Positions 27,269-35,970 of a DNA stretch of 64,000 bases are shown here, piece after piece. Position numbers and translations under genes: made by a program. Position 1 is the first letter of the stretch; the number at the start of each line of letters is the position of its first letter. The DNA comes from Mesorhizobium sp. GTDB taxonomy: Bacteria > Pseudomonadota > Alphaproteobacteria > Rhizobiales > Rhizobiaceae. The notes under the pieces are model-generated. The model had not been told where the DNA came from and searched no databases. It worked only from the letters and a program-made list of their open reading frames with translations. The DNA lies in the NCBI GenBank assembly GCA_004017535.1, contig SAJS01000001.1, positions 806,001 to 870,000 of the forward strand, read 5' to 3'.

Positions 27269-28264
27269 TCACAGCGCCTTCACCGCCACCGTTACCGGCT
27301 TTTCGATCTCCAGCGGATTGCGCAGCGGCAGGCCGAAATCCGGCGCTTCGATCTCGAACGTGTCGCCGGCCTCGGTCCTGATGCCGTCGGCGAAGGAGAG
27401 CGTCGCGGTGCCGAACATATGCACATGCACGTCGCCCGGCTGGCGGAAGGCTGAATATTTGAAGTGGTGGTGCTCGAGATTGGCGATGGTGTGCGACATG
27501 TTCGCTTCGCCCGACAGGAACGGCTTTTCCCAGAGCAGCTTGCCGTCGCGCCAGATGCGCGATGCGCCGCGGATGTCGGCCGGCAGGTTGCCGATCAGGA
27601 TCTCGGGGCCGAACGAGGCGTTGCGCAGCTTGGAATGGGCGAGGAACAGATAGTTCACCCGCTCGGTGACGTGGTCGGAGAACTCGTTCGACAGCGTGAA
27701 GCCGACGCGGAACGGCGCGCCGTCGTCGCCGATGACATAGATGCCGGCGATCTCGGGCTCCTCGCCGCCGTCCTGCGCGAAGGCCGGCGACATCAGCGGC
27801 GCGCCCGGCGCCACCGCCATCGTGCCGTTGCCCTTGTAAAACCATTCCGGCTGCACGCCGACCTGGCCTTTGGCCGGCTTGCCGCCTTCGAGCCCCATGC
27901 GGAACATCTTCATGGAATCGGTGAGTTCCTCCTCGCCGCCCTCGCTTAGCTTCTTGTGCATGGAATCGCGCGTCGCCGCGGAGCCGAGATGCGTCAGCCC
28001 GGTGCCGGTGAGGTGCAGATGCGCGGGATCGGGATGGTTGATCGGCGACACGAGCCTGCCCCTCTTGTAGGCGGCATCGAGGTCGACCGTCTCGCCATAG
28101 CCCTTGCGCTCGATCAGCGCTTCGAGGCCGATGCCGGTGCGCGCGGCCTCCATCGCCAGCGAATAGACACTGCGCGCGCCATTGATGACCCTGGTCTTGC
28201 CGCCGCCGTTGCGGGCGACGACGCGGATCGTCTCGGCGTCGTCGAGGATCTGGGAGATCAGCAT
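27269..28264 (-). CDS. gguC: GguC / AraD1-type fumarylacetoacetate hydrolase family protein
   Basis: Member of the fumarylacetoacetate-hydrolase superfamily, related to GguC of Agrobacterium and to AraD1-type sugar-acid enzymes. LHLTGTGLTHLGSAATRDSMH and AGIYVIGDDGAPFRVGFTLSNEFSDH contain the metal-binding acidic residues; KPFLSGEANMSHTIANLEHHHFK is family-specific. Product is 331 aa from ATG 28264, which has AGAGAGGA upstream; the frame extends 6 codons further. It lies last in the chvE-gguA-gguB-gguC order, after a 200-bp gap. A role in breaking down acidic sugars imported by the transporter is likely but unproven. Confidence 0.9.
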   Translation of the reverse strand: MLISQILDDAETIRVVARNGGGKTRVINGARSVYSLAMEAARTGIGLEALIERKGYGETVDLDAAYKRGRLVSPINHPDPAHLHLTGTGLTHLGSAATRDSMHKKLSEGGEEELTDSMKMFRMGLEGGKPAKGQVGVQPEWFYKGNGTMAVAPGAPLMSPAFAQDGGEEPEIAGIYVIGDDGAPFRVGFTLSNEFSDHVTERVNYLFLAHSKLRNASFGPEILIGNLPADIRGASRIWRDGKLLWEKPFLSGEANMSHTIANLEHHHFKYSAFRQPGDVHVHMFGTATLSFADGIRTEAGDTFEIEAPDFGLPLRNPLEIEKPVTVAVKAL

Positions 28265-28465
28265 GTTCGAATCCTCTCTCATTTAGCGGCCGCCCGCGGG
28301 CAAGCCTTACCCGGCGCGGCGTGGAGCGATCCCCGCCGCGGTTGAAACTCTTCGTCCGGATTGCGCTCGCGCGCTCGGTCCTTACCCTGGACTTCTTGGC
28401 GCCGACGGGTTGCCGGCAGCGTCGCGATCTGAAACCCGTATGCTTCCTGAACTTTGTTCCGGCCC
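28265..28465 (-). other. gguB-gguC intergenic gap, no gene recognised
   Basis: About 200 bp of GC-rich DNA between gguB and gguC. Small frames cross it but none has convincing coding character or a ribosome site. GGTTTCAGATCGCGACGCTG on the minus strand is not a motif I recognise. Confidence 0.4.
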
Positions 28466-29758
28466 TTAAGCCTTGTTCTTGTTGTAAACGTCGAAGATGA
28501 CGGCGCCGAGCAGCACCAGGCCCTTGACCACCTGCTGCCAGTCGACATTGACGCCCATGATCGACATGCCGTTGTTCATCACGCCCATGATGAAGCCGCC
28601 GACCACGGCGCCGATCACCTGGCCGACGCCGCCCATTGCCGAGGCGCCGCCGATGAATACGGCCGCGATGACGTCGAGCTCGCTGCCGAGACCGGCGGCC
28701 GGCACGGCCTGGCCGAGGCGCGCCGCGATGATCAGGCCGCCGAGCGCCGATAGCACGCCCATGTTGATGAAGACGAGCAGCGTCAGCCTTTCGGTGTTGA
28801 TGCCCGAGAGCTGCGCCGCCTTGGCGTTGCCGCCCATGGCGTAGATGCGGCGGCCGATGGTCATGCGCTTGGTGACGAAGACGAACAGCGAGATGAGCAC
28901 ACCCATCACCAAGAGCACGACCGGCAGGCCCCTGTAGCTCGCGAACTGGAACACCAGGAACAGCGCCAGCGCGCTGCCCACCAGCGTCTTGATGACGAAC
29001 AACGGGAAGGGCTCCGCCTCATAGCCATGACGCTCGCGCTTGCGCCGCGTCCTGAAGCCGAAATAGGCATAGGCGAGCACCGCGATCAGGCCGAGCACGA
29101 TCGTCGTCATATGCAGCGTCAAGCCGCTGCCGACGATGGTCTTGCCGGCAGCATTGACCGTCGGCGGGATCAGCGTCAGCGGGCCGATCACGTCCGGGAT
29201 GAAGCCCGAGCTCAGCGCCTTGAAGCTGTCCGGCAGCGGGCCGACCGACGAGCCGCCGCCGAGCAGCGCCTGGCAGATGCCGCGGAAGATCAGCATGCCG
29301 GCCAGCGTCACGATGAAGCTCGGTATCTTGTGATAGGCGATCCAGTAGCCTTGCGCCGCGCCGATCAGCGCGCCGACGATCAGGCAGACGATCGAGACCA
29401 CCAATGGATTCGAGAATATGCCGAGCGGCCAGATCACCATCATCATCGCGGCAAGCGCGCCGATGAAACCTGCGACCGATCCCACGCTGAGGTCGATATA
29501 GCCGGCGACGATCACCAGCAGCATGCCCAGCGCCATCACGATAATGAACGAGTTCTGCTGCACCAGGTTCGAGAGGTTGACCGGTTTGAACAGCGTGCCC
29601 GACGTCGTGTACTGGAAGAACAGCATGATGACGATGAGCGCGATGATCAGGCCGTATTCGCGCAGGTTCGTCGTCAGGGCTGAGACGGCGATGCGCGGAC
29701 CCTGCTTGACGTCCTCGGCTGTGCCGCTCTGCGGTGCGGGAGCGCTTTCTGTGCTCAT
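28466..29758 (-). CDS. gguB: Sugar ABC transporter permease GguB
   Basis: Inner-membrane permease of the CUT2 (ribose/xylose) class. The 430-aa product has about ten hydrophobic segments and the family signatures [19 protein letters not shown] and the cytoplasmic EAA-like loop [25 protein letters not shown]. Its ATG overlaps the gguA stop by 4 bp (ATGA), so the two are translationally coupled. With ChvE and GguA it forms an importer for sugars such as galactose, glucose, arabinose or xylose in Agrobacterium; the same range is inferred here. Confidence 0.94.
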   Translation of the reverse strand: MSTESAPAPQSGTAEDVKQGPRIAVSALTTNLREYGLIIALIVIMLFFQYTTSGTLFKPVNLSNLVQQNSFIIVMALGMLLVIVAGYIDLSVGSVAGFIGALAAMMMVIWPLGIFSNPLVVSIVCLIVGALIGAAQGYWIAYHKIPSFIVTLAGMLIFRGICQALLGGGSSVGPLPDSFKALSSGFIPDVIGPLTLIPPTVNAAGKTIVGSGLTLHMTTIVLGLIAVLAYAYFGFRTRRKRERHGYEAEPFPLFVIKTLVGSALALFLVFQFASYRGLPVVLLVMGVLISLFVFVTKRMTIGRRIYAMGGNAKAAQLSGINTERLTLLVFINMGVLSALGGLIIAARLGQAVPAAGLGSELDVIAAVFIGGASAMGGVGQVIGAVVGGFIMGVMNNGMSIMGVNVDWQQVVKGLVLLGAVIFDVYNKNKA

Positions 29759-31290
29759 GATGCTTTTTTTCCTTCTCCGCGAACGATGGCGCGCATGATT
29801 TTTTCCTGGCTGGCTTCGCTTGCCGCCATTTCGCCGACGATACGCCCTTCGTTCATCACATAGATGCGGTCGGTGATGCCGAGCAATTCGGGCATTTCCG
29901 ACGAGATGACGATGATCGCTTTGCCCTCGGCGGCAAGGCGCGCGATGATCGTATAGATTTCGTACTTGGCGCCGACGTCAATGCCGCGCGTCGGCTCGTC
30001 GAGGATCAGCAGTTCCGGGTCGGCGAACAGCCATTTCGACAGTACCACCTTCTGCTGGTTGCCACCCGAGAGATTGCCGGTCAGCTGATAGACGCTGGAG
30101 GCGCGGATGTTCGTCTTCTTGCGGTAGTCATTGGCGACGCTCATTTCGCGCATGTCGTCGATGACGCCGCGGCTCGAAACGCCGCCCAAATTGGCCAGCG
30201 TCACATTGTGCTTGATATGGTCGATGAGGTTGAGGCCGTAGGTCTTGCGGTCCTCGGTGACATAGGCGATGCCATTTGCCACCGCCCTGCTCACCGTCGA
30301 AAGATCAACGGGCTTGCCTCGGTGCAGGACCTCGCCGGTAATATGCCGGCCATAGGAGCGGCCGAACAGGCTCATCGCGAATTCGGTGCGGCCGGCGCCC
30401 ATCAGCCCGGCAATGCCCACCACCTCGCCCTTGCGCACATTAAGGCTTACGTTCTTGATGACCTGCCGCTCGGCGTGGATTGGGTGGTAGACCGACCAGT
30501 CCTTCACCTCGAAAATGACCTCGCCGATCTGCGGCTCGCGCGGCGGGTAGCGGTCGTCGAGCGAGCGGCCGACCATCGAGGTGATGATGCGGTCTTCCGA
30601 GATGTCCTTCCGCGGCAAGGTCTCGATGGTGCGCCCGTCGCGGATCACCGTCACCTTGTCGGCGACGCGGTTCACCTCGTTCAGCTTGTGCGAGATCAGG
30701 ATCGAGGTCATGCCCTGGCGCTTGAACTCGAGCAGGAGGTCGAGCAGCGCCTGGCTGTCCTTTTCGCTGAGCGACGCTGTCGGCTCGTCCAGGATCAGGA
30801 GCTTCACTTCCTTGCTGAGCGCCTTGGCGATCTCGACCAGCTGCTGCTTGCCGACACCGATATTGGTGATCAGCGTCTTGGGATCCTCCTTGAGCCCGAC
30901 CTTCTTGAGCAGGGCGGCCGTGCGCGCCTCGTTGGCGTCCCAGTCGATGACGCCATAGGTGGCGTGCTCGTTGCCGAGAAAGATGTTTTCCGCGATCGAC
31001 AGCATCGGCACCAGGGCAAGCTCCTGGTGAATGATGACGATGCCCATATGCTCGCTGTCGTGAATGCCTTTGAAATTGCATTCCTGGCCGCGAAAGATGA
31101 TTTGGCCATCATAGGTGCCGGACGGATAGACGCCCGACAGCACTTTCATCAGCGTCGACTTGCCGGCGCCGTTCTCGCCGACGATGGCGTGGATCTCACC
31201 TTCCTCGACGCTGAGATTGACGTTCGACAACGCCTTCACGCCGGGGAACGTCTTGGTGATGTCGCGCATCTCCAAAATCGTCGAGGCCAT
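29755..31290 (-). CDS. gguA: Sugar ABC transporter ATP-binding protein GguA
   Basis: CUT2-class ATPase with two fused nucleotide-binding domains. The first has Walker [10 protein letters not shown] (~residue 40) and signature [14 protein letters not shown] with [10 protein letters not shown]; the second has a degenerate Walker A (GLMGAGRTE) but a good [15 protein letters not shown] and [12 protein letters not shown]. The ATG at 31290 is preceded by AAGGAG; an upstream in-frame start at 31323 is less likely. Product 511 aa, typical of RbsA/XylG/GguA. It lies between chvE and gguB. Confidence 0.95.
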   Translation of the reverse strand: MASTILEMRDITKTFPGVKALSNVNLSVEEGEIHAIVGENGAGKSTLMKVLSGVYPSGTYDGQIIFRGQECNFKGIHDSEHMGIVIIHQELALVPMLSIAENIFLGNEHATYGVIDWDANEARTAALLKKVGLKEDPKTLITNIGVGKQQLVEIAKALSKEVKLLILDEPTASLSEKDSQALLDLLLEFKRQGMTSILISHKLNEVNRVADKVTVIRDGRTIETLPRKDISEDRIITSMVGRSLDDRYPPREPQIGEVIFEVKDWSVYHPIHAERQVIKNVSLNVRKGEVVGIAGLMGAGRTEFAMSLFGRSYGRHITGEVLHRGKPVDLSTVSRAVANGIAYVTEDRKTYGLNLIDHIKHNVTLANLGGVSSRGVIDDMREMSVANDYRKKTNIRASSVYQLTGNLSGGNQQKVVLSKWLFADPELLILDEPTRGIDVGAKYEIYTIIARLAAEGKAIIVISSEMPELLGITDRIYVMNEGRIVGEMAASEASQEKIMRAIVRGEGKKAS

Positions 31291-31433
31291 CGGGTCTGCT
31301 CCTTGGCGCATGCTTTCCATCAACGGAGAATGCCATGCGCGAAATCAAATGCTGCGGCTGCCTTCGCACCGTGACGGCGCGCTGCGCTGCAGAAGCCGGC
31401 AAAAACAATACCGGGGTCGCTTCTGAACGAAAA

Positions 31434-31458
31434 GGGGCCCTGCGTCACGCAGGACCCC
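31434..31458 (-). terminator. Hairpin between chvE and gguA
   Basis: GGGGTCCTGCGT and ACGCAGGGCCCC (minus strand) form a 12-bp stem with one G-U pair, followed by TTTT. Such a hairpin after the binding-protein gene usually lets chvE be expressed far above gguABC through partial readthrough and mRNA stabilisation. Confidence 0.75.
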
Positions 31459-31474
31459 TCGTTTTCAAGCCGGA

Positions 31475-32545
31475 TTACTTCAACTCTTCGGCCTTGATGT
31501 AGCCGGAGTCGACGACCAGCTTCTCGTAGTTCGACTTGTCGACCTCGACCGGCGTCAGGAGGATCGAGGGAACGACCTTGACATCGTTGTTGTAGGTCTT
31601 GGTGTCGAGGCCCTCAGGCTTGCCGCCGGAGAGCACCTTGTCGACCAGCTCCACGGTCGACTTGGCCAGCTCGCGGGTGTCCTTGAACACCGTCGAATAC
31701 TGCTCGCCCGAGATGATCAGCTTGACCGAGGCGGTCTCGGCGTCCTGGCCGGTCACGATCGGCCAGGGCTGAGCGTCCGTGCCGTAGCCGACGGCGCGCA
31801 GCGAGGCGGTGATGCCGCGCGAAAGGCCGTCATAAGGCGACAGAACGCCATCGACGCGGCTGCCGTCCGAGTAGTTGGCCGAAAGCAGGTTGTCCATGCG
31901 CGCCTGGGCAGTGGCGGCGAGCCAGCGCAGCGTTCCGACCTTGTCCATGCCCATCTGGCCGGACTTGATCTTGATCGAGCCGTCATCGATCAGCGGCTGC
32001 AGGACCGACATGGCGCCGTTGTAGAAGAAGAAGGCGTTGTTGTCGTCGGGCGAGCCGCCGAAGAGTTCGACGTTCCAAGGCTTGGTGTTCGGGAAGCGCT
32101 CCTTGAGGCCCTTGACCAGGGAATTCGCCTGGATCACGCCGACGCCGAAATTGTCGAAGGTGGTGTAGTAGTCGACATTCGGGGTCTTCTTGATCAGGCG
32201 GTCATAGGCGACGGTGACCACGCCGGCATCATTGGCCTTCTGCAGCGCGTCCGCCATGGTGGTGCCGTCGATCGAGGCGATGATCAGCGCCTTCGGGCCC
32301 TTGGTGATTTCATTTTCCAGCTGGCTGAGCTGGTTCGGGATGTCGTCCTGCGCGTATTGCAGGTCGACGGTGTAGCCGAGCTTCTCGAGCTGGGACTTGA
32401 CGGCATCGCCGTCGTTGATCCAGCGCTGCGAGGTCTTGGTAGGCATCAGCACGCCGATGAGGCCCTTGTCGGCGGCGTGTGCCGAATAGGTCATGGCAGC
32501 GACGCCAAGGGCCGCGACGGCGGCCAGTGTCTTGATGATCTTCAC
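31475..32545 (-). CDS. chvE: Periplasmic sugar-binding protein ChvE
   Basis: Multiple-sugar-binding protein of the galactose/glucose type. The signal peptide [24 protein letters not shown] is cleaved before [11 protein letters not shown]. Mature segments [44 protein letters not shown] and [20 protein letters not shown] closely match Agrobacterium ChvE, which also relays sugars to VirA. The 356-aa length agrees. The downstream ggu genes and the divergent LysR gene reproduce the Agrobacterium gbpR-chvE-gguABC locus. No virA is in the window, so it probably serves uptake and chemotaxis here. Confidence 0.95.
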   Translation of the reverse strand: MKIIKTLAAVAALGVAAMTYSAHAADKGLIGVLMPTKTSQRWINDGDAVKSQLEKLGYTVDLQYAQDDIPNQLSQLENEITKGPKALIIASIDGTTMADALQKANDAGVVTVAYDRLIKKTPNVDYYTTFDNFGVGVIQANSLVKGLKERFPNTKPWNVELFGGSPDDNNAFFFYNGAMSVLQPLIDDGSIKIKSGQMGMDKVGTLRWLAATAQARMDNLLSANYSDGSRVDGVLSPYDGLSRGITASLRAVGYGTDAQPWPIVTGQDAETASVKLIISGEQYSTVFKDTRELAKSTVELVDKVLSGGKPEGLDTKTYNNDVKVVPSILLTPVEVDKSNYEKLVVDSGYIKAEELK

Positions 32546-32679
32546 GATTACTCTCCCTGGTTGATGGACGCGACACCTCGGGGCTTCGCGGGCCGCGCAG
32601 TCGAGCAGGTGCGCTGACGCGCCACTGTCGGCATTATCGATCTCCGGTATCCTCCCAATCGGCCCCGGGACGCAATTTC

Positions 32680-32692
32680 AATCGATACGATT
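32680..32692. promoter_or_regulatory. Possible LysR-type operator between chvE and gbpR
   Basis: AATCG-ATA-CGATT is a short perfect inverted repeat of the T-N11-A type bound by LysR regulators, located in the divergent promoter region. Binding by the adjacent GbpR-like protein is inferred. Confidence 0.45.
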
Positions 32693-32741
32693 TTGCTCGC
32701 TATCGACCTTCACGCCTCGGAACGCGCGAAGGGTGTGGCCC

Positions 32742-32759
32742 TTTGACATAACTGTCAAA
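32742..32759. promoter_or_regulatory. Perfect inverted repeat in the chvE-gbpR promoter region
   Basis: TTTGACA-TAAC-TGTCAAA is a 7-bp perfect inverted repeat with a 4-base spacer, about 80-97 bp before the LysR start. It may be an operator, or the TTGACA may be a -35 element. Confidence 0.5.
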
Positions 32760-32838
32760 TGCGATCTTCGGTGGTTGCTATACCGAAACTGATATGGCCT
32801 AAAGGATGGAAAGAAACCCGCTGGGAAGGTTCAGGATC

Positions 32839-33828
32839 ATGGCGGCAATGCAAGATTTCGGTGCGATTTCAGGTGGTTATGAGAAATCGCCGGGAGAGGG
32901 CGAGACGCTGCTGCGCAGCGGCCTGAGCCTCCGCCACATGCGCATGATCACCGCGCTGGACGATCACGGACGGGTGAGCGCGGCCGCACAGGTCATGAAC
33001 ATCTCGCAGCCGGCCGCCTCGCGCATGATCGCCGAGATGGAGGCCGTGCTCGACGTCAAGTTGTGCGAGCGGCTGCCACGCGGCGTGACGCTGACCCCTT
33101 ATGGCAAGGCGCTTGCGCGGCGCGCCCGCTCGATCCTGCTCGAGATGCGCGAGGCCGATCGCGAGATTTCCGAGCTTAAGGCCGGCAAGGGCGGCTCCGT
33201 GTTCCTCGGCGCGGTGACGGCTCCGGCAATCGAACTGGCCGTGCCGGCGATTCGCGAAATCCGCCGCATCTATCCGCGCATCGAGATCACCATGCAGGTC
33301 GAGACCTCCAACGTGCTCGCCCGCGAGCTGATCGCGTCGCGCCACGACTTCATCATCGCGCGCATTCCCGACGATCTCAATCCGCGGCTCTTCGAATCGC
33401 GCGTCATCGGCGTCGAGAAGGCCTGCCTTATCGTACGCCGGGGCCACCCGCTGGCGAGCGGCAAGATGGTGCGGCTGGAGGAAACGGCGGGTTATGACTG
33501 GGTGTTCCAGTCCGGCGGCTCGCCGCTGCGCCAGGCGATGGAAAGCAACTTCCTCAACCGCGACATTGCGCTGCCCGACCGCATCCTCAACACCTCGTCG
33601 CTGCTGCTCACTTTGGTGATGGTGGCGCAGTCCGACGCCATCGCGCCGGTCTCGATCCAGGTCGCCAGGTTCATCCAGGGTGCCGACGGGCTGGCCGGCG
33701 CCATAGACGTGGTCCAGACCGAGTTCGATATCGAGGTCCGGCCCTACAGCCTGATCACGATCAGGAACCGCGTGCTCTCGCCGGCCGCGAAAATGCTGCA
33801 CGACTTCATCTTGCGCGAAGTGGGGTGA
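32839..33828 (+). CDS. gbpR: LysR-type regulator, GbpR-like
   Basis: LysR-family activator divergent from chvE, as GbpR is in Agrobacterium, where it controls chvE in response to sugars. The helix-turn-helix is LRHMRMITALDDHGRVSAAAQVMNISQPAASRMIAEMEAVLDVKL without gaps; the substrate domain includes VETSNVLARELIASRHDFIIAR. Several starts are possible: ATG 32839 (AGGA nearby) is used, 32806 and 32848 are alternatives. Product about 329 aa. The unusually long N-terminal extension before the HTH (~27 residues) fits this subgroup. Confidence 0.88.
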   Translation: MAAMQDFGAISGGYEKSPGEGETLLRSGLSLRHMRMITALDDHGRVSAAAQVMNISQPAASRMIAEMEAVLDVKLCERLPRGVTLTPYGKALARRARSILLEMREADREISELKAGKGGSVFLGAVTAPAIELAVPAIREIRRIYPRIEITMQVETSNVLARELIASRHDFIIARIPDDLNPRLFESRVIGVEKACLIVRRGHPLASGKMVRLEETAGYDWVFQSGGSPLRQAMESNFLNRDIALPDRILNTSSLLLTLVMVAQSDAIAPVSIQVARFIQGADGLAGAIDVVQTEFDIEVRPYSLITIRNRVLSPAAKMLHDFILREVG

Positions 33829-33932
33829 TGGAACGAGAATGCTACTTGTACGTTCAAACCGATCGGTCGCTCGCTGGAGCCCGTTGCGGGTGAGGGAAGA
33901 GCTGCCGATGCTTAACAGCTCGGGAGGTTTTG

Positions 33933-34271
33933 ATGGAACGTCGGTTGTTTCTGACTGGAATGCTTGGCGTTGCGGGGGCGGCGGCACTTGCTAGCCTGGC
34001 CGGACCCGGCAAGGCTGTTGCCGGCATTCCCGGTGGCAACGGGATCCTGGACGAACTCGACAAGCCGGACAACGCGGTCTTCGAAGGCGACAATCCGGCC
34101 GAAGTGGAACTGGTCTCCCACCGCCATCATCATTACGGAGATTGGTACTGGCGCCATCGCAGGCGCCGCCGCCGACGCGGCTGGAGACATGTCTGCCGCC
34201 GCGTCTGGCGTCACGGCCGCTGGCGCCGCCGTTGCTGGCGCGAGCGCTACTGGATCAACATCTGGCTGTAG
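33933..34271 (+). CDS. Small exported Arg/His/Trp-rich protein
   Basis: I do not recognise a functional family. The 112-aa product begins MERRLFLTGMLGVAGAAALASLAG, a signal sequence with a twin-arginine look, cleaved near KAVAG. Residues ~40-62 are mildly acidic (DELDKPDNAVFEGDNPAEVE). The C-terminal ~50 residues are extremely basic and aromatic: [20 protein letters not shown], then repeated WRH/WRR/CRR units with two to three Cys. GGAGG at 33923-33927 supports the ATG at 33933. A strong hairpin follows the stop. Possible roles include binding of acidic polymers or the cell surface; none is established. Confidence 0.75.
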   Translation: MERRLFLTGMLGVAGAAALASLAGPGKAVAGIPGGNGILDELDKPDNAVFEGDNPAEVELVSHRHHHYGDWYWRHRRRRRRRGWRHVCRRVWRHGRWRRRCWRERYWINIWL

Positions 34272-34301
34272 TTCAGGCGACCGTTGAGGATTGAGTGACG
34301 T

Positions 34302-34336
34302 GATCGGGTCTTGCACGTTCAGTGCCAGACCCGATC
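34302..34336 (+). terminator. Hairpin after the Arg-rich protein gene
   Basis: GATCGGGTCTTGCAC and GTGCCAGACCCGATC form a 15-bp stem with one mismatch and a 5-base loop, 30 bp after the stop codon. No T tract follows. Confidence 0.6.
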
Positions 34337-34408
34337 CCGTGTTCGGAGACACTCTGCCAGCCTCGCCCAGCAGCGCGCCACGATGTTCAAGCAAACAGGT
34401 TGGGAGAC

Positions 34409-34482
34409 TGGAGCGGGTAGCGGGAATCGAACCCGCGCGTTCAGCTTGGGAAGCTGACAGGCTACCATTACATCATACCCGC
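34409..34482 (-). tRNA. tRNA-Gly (anticodon CCC)
   Basis: The minus strand folds as a complete cloverleaf: acceptor GCGGGTA with TACCCGC, anticodon stem TCAGC/GCTGA with loop TTCCCAA (anticodon CCC at 34448-34450), T arm GCGGG-TTCGATT-CCCGC, and an encoded CCA end at 34409-34411. It reads GGG codons. Confidence 0.96.
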
Positions 34483-34618
34483 GCGAGCCCTCGTTACCAT
34501 GATGCCCGGGCTGCAAGCAATCGGCAAAGCAGAGCCGGCGGCTCCATTGCTTGATGCCGTTCAGTGGAATGCGTATCTCTGGTGTCGCGCCGCCGAATCG
34601 GGCGGCTCGAACCGGAGA

Positions 34619-34888
34619 ATGGCCTTGTCCGCACTGACGCGCTTTCTTGGCGACACGCCGCTCAGGGTGTTCCTGAAGCTGCTCGTGGTCTCCTTCCTCG
34701 TCGGCCTCGTCATGCATGCCTTCGGCTGGTCACCGATGGACGTCTTCTACGGTATCCGCCAGTTCTTCGTGGATCTGTGGAATCTCGGCTTCCACGCCAT
34801 CGACCGCTTCCTCGGCTATATCCTGCTCGGCGCCGCGATCGTCGTGCCGGTGTTCATCCTGCTTCGGATCGCCAGCTACAGGAAGTAG
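34619..34888 (+). CDS. Small two-helix membrane protein (DUF6460-like)
   Basis: An 89-aa protein with two hydrophobic segments: VFLKLLVVSFLVGLVMHAFG (~residues 17-36) and ILLGAAIVVPVFILLRIA (~67-85). The spacer SPMDVFYGIRQFFVDLWNLGFHAIDRFLGY is conserved in character among rhizobial small membrane proteins annotated DUF6460. CGGAGA precedes the ATG at 34619; the longer frame from 34499 overlaps the tRNA side and is rejected. Its stop codon lies at the edge of a heptamer array. Function unknown. Confidence 0.8.
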   Translation: MALSALTRFLGDTPLRVFLKLLVVSFLVGLVMHAFGWSPMDVFYGIRQFFVDLWNLGFHAIDRFLGYILLGAAIVVPVFILLRIASYRK

Positions 34889-34955
34889 TAGGCAGTAGGC
34901 AGTAGGCAGTAGGGGTTGTCTTCCCTATTGCCCACTGCCTATTCCCTACTGCCTA
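34889..34955. repeat. Inverted heptamer arrays at the 3' ends of two convergent genes
   Basis: The left arm is three exact TAGGCAG units plus a partial one (34889-34915). A 5-base centre TTGTC follows. The right arm is five heptads: TTCCCTA, TTGCCCA, CTGCCTA, TTCCCTA, CTGCCTA (34921-34955). The arms are reverse complements, so the transcript can fold into a long imperfect hairpin. The stop codon of the minus-strand gene lies inside the right arm. Confidence 0.9.
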
Positions 34956-35860
34956 GATTCGGCGTGTCGAGCGGCCGCCTCGAACAATATGGCATGGCGC
35001 GCGGCCAGCGCCGGCACGTCGGTCGAGTAGCCGCCGCCGATGACGCCGCACAGCGGAACGCCCTGCCTGTGGAAATGGCCGATCACCATGTCTTCGCGGG
35101 CGCGAAGACCATCGTCGCTCAGCGCCAGCCGGCCCAGCCTGTCCTCGGCATGCACATCCACGCCGGCATTGTAGAAGACGATGTCCCAATGCCTTTGCGC
35201 GGATAGTTCCGGCAGGATGGCGGCGAGCCGGTCGAGATAGGCGTCGTCGCCGGTGCCGTCCGGCAAAGCGATGTCGAGGTCGGATGCGATCTTGCGCACC
35301 GGGTAGTTGCGCTCGCCATGCATGGAAAAGGTAAAGGCGCGAGGCTCGTCCTTGAGAATGTCGGCCGTGCCGTCGCCCTGGTGCACGTCGAGATCGACAA
35401 TCAGCACGTTTTCGACGGCGCCTTCGGCCAGCAGCGCCAGCGCAGCGACTGCGACATCGTTGAAGGTGCAGAAGCCGGCGCCTTGCGCGCGCCCGGCGTG
35501 ATGGCTGCCGCCGGCGGCGTTGCAGGCGATGCCGTGTTTCAACGCCAGCCTGGCCGCCAGCGCCGTGCCCGCCGTGGCGAGCTGCGCCCTCAGCGACACG
35601 CGCCGGCCGACGGGAAAGCCGATCTCGCGTTCTATCTTCTCCGGCACCTGGCAGGCGATCACCTGGTCGACATAGTCGGCTGCGTGGGCAAGCTTCAGCA
35701 GTGATGCCGGCGCCGGTTCCGGCATCGAGAGCGCTTCCGGCACCGCCAGCCCGCGCATGCGCAAGGCCTCAATCAAAAGCGGATATTTGCTCATCGGAAA
35801 GCGATGGTTGAGGGCGAAGCCGGCGTCGTAGTCAGGGTGATGGACGATCTGCAGCGGCAT
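34946..35860 (-). CDS. Histone-deacetylase-family (arginase/deacetylase fold) amidohydrolase
   Basis: Zn-dependent deacetylase of the HDAC superfamily; bacterial members act on acetylated polyamines or acetoin-related substrates. Motifs include AGGSHHAGRAQGAGFCTFNDVAVAA (tandem His), VLIVDLDVHQGDGTADI (Asp-x-His Zn ligands) and YNAGVDVHAEDRLG (Asp ligand). Starting at ATG 35860 gives 304 aa; the upstream in-frame extension has no family character. Its last codons and stop lie in a heptamer repeat, so the extreme C-terminus may vary between strains. Divergent MATE gene starts 111 bp away. Confidence 0.9.
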   Translation of the reverse strand: MPLQIVHHPDYDAGFALNHRFPMSKYPLLIEALRMRGLAVPEALSMPEPAPASLLKLAHAADYVDQVIACQVPEKIEREIGFPVGRRVSLRAQLATAGTALAARLALKHGIACNAAGGSHHAGRAQGAGFCTFNDVAVAALALLAEGAVENVLIVDLDVHQGDGTADILKDEPRAFTFSMHGERNYPVRKIASDLDIALPDGTGDDAYLDRLAAILPELSAQRHWDIVFYNAGVDVHAEDRLGRLALSDDGLRAREDMVIGHFHRQGVPLCGVIGGGYSTDVPALAARHAILFEAAARHAESRQ

Positions 35861-35970
35861 GGATCGGGGGCCTGAGCCAAGTCTGAAATTCGGTTGGCAG
35901 TCCGGCGGATATGGTTGCGTGACGCCGGCAAACTGGGGCACATCGGGTCCTCGATCAAGCCGCAATCAAA

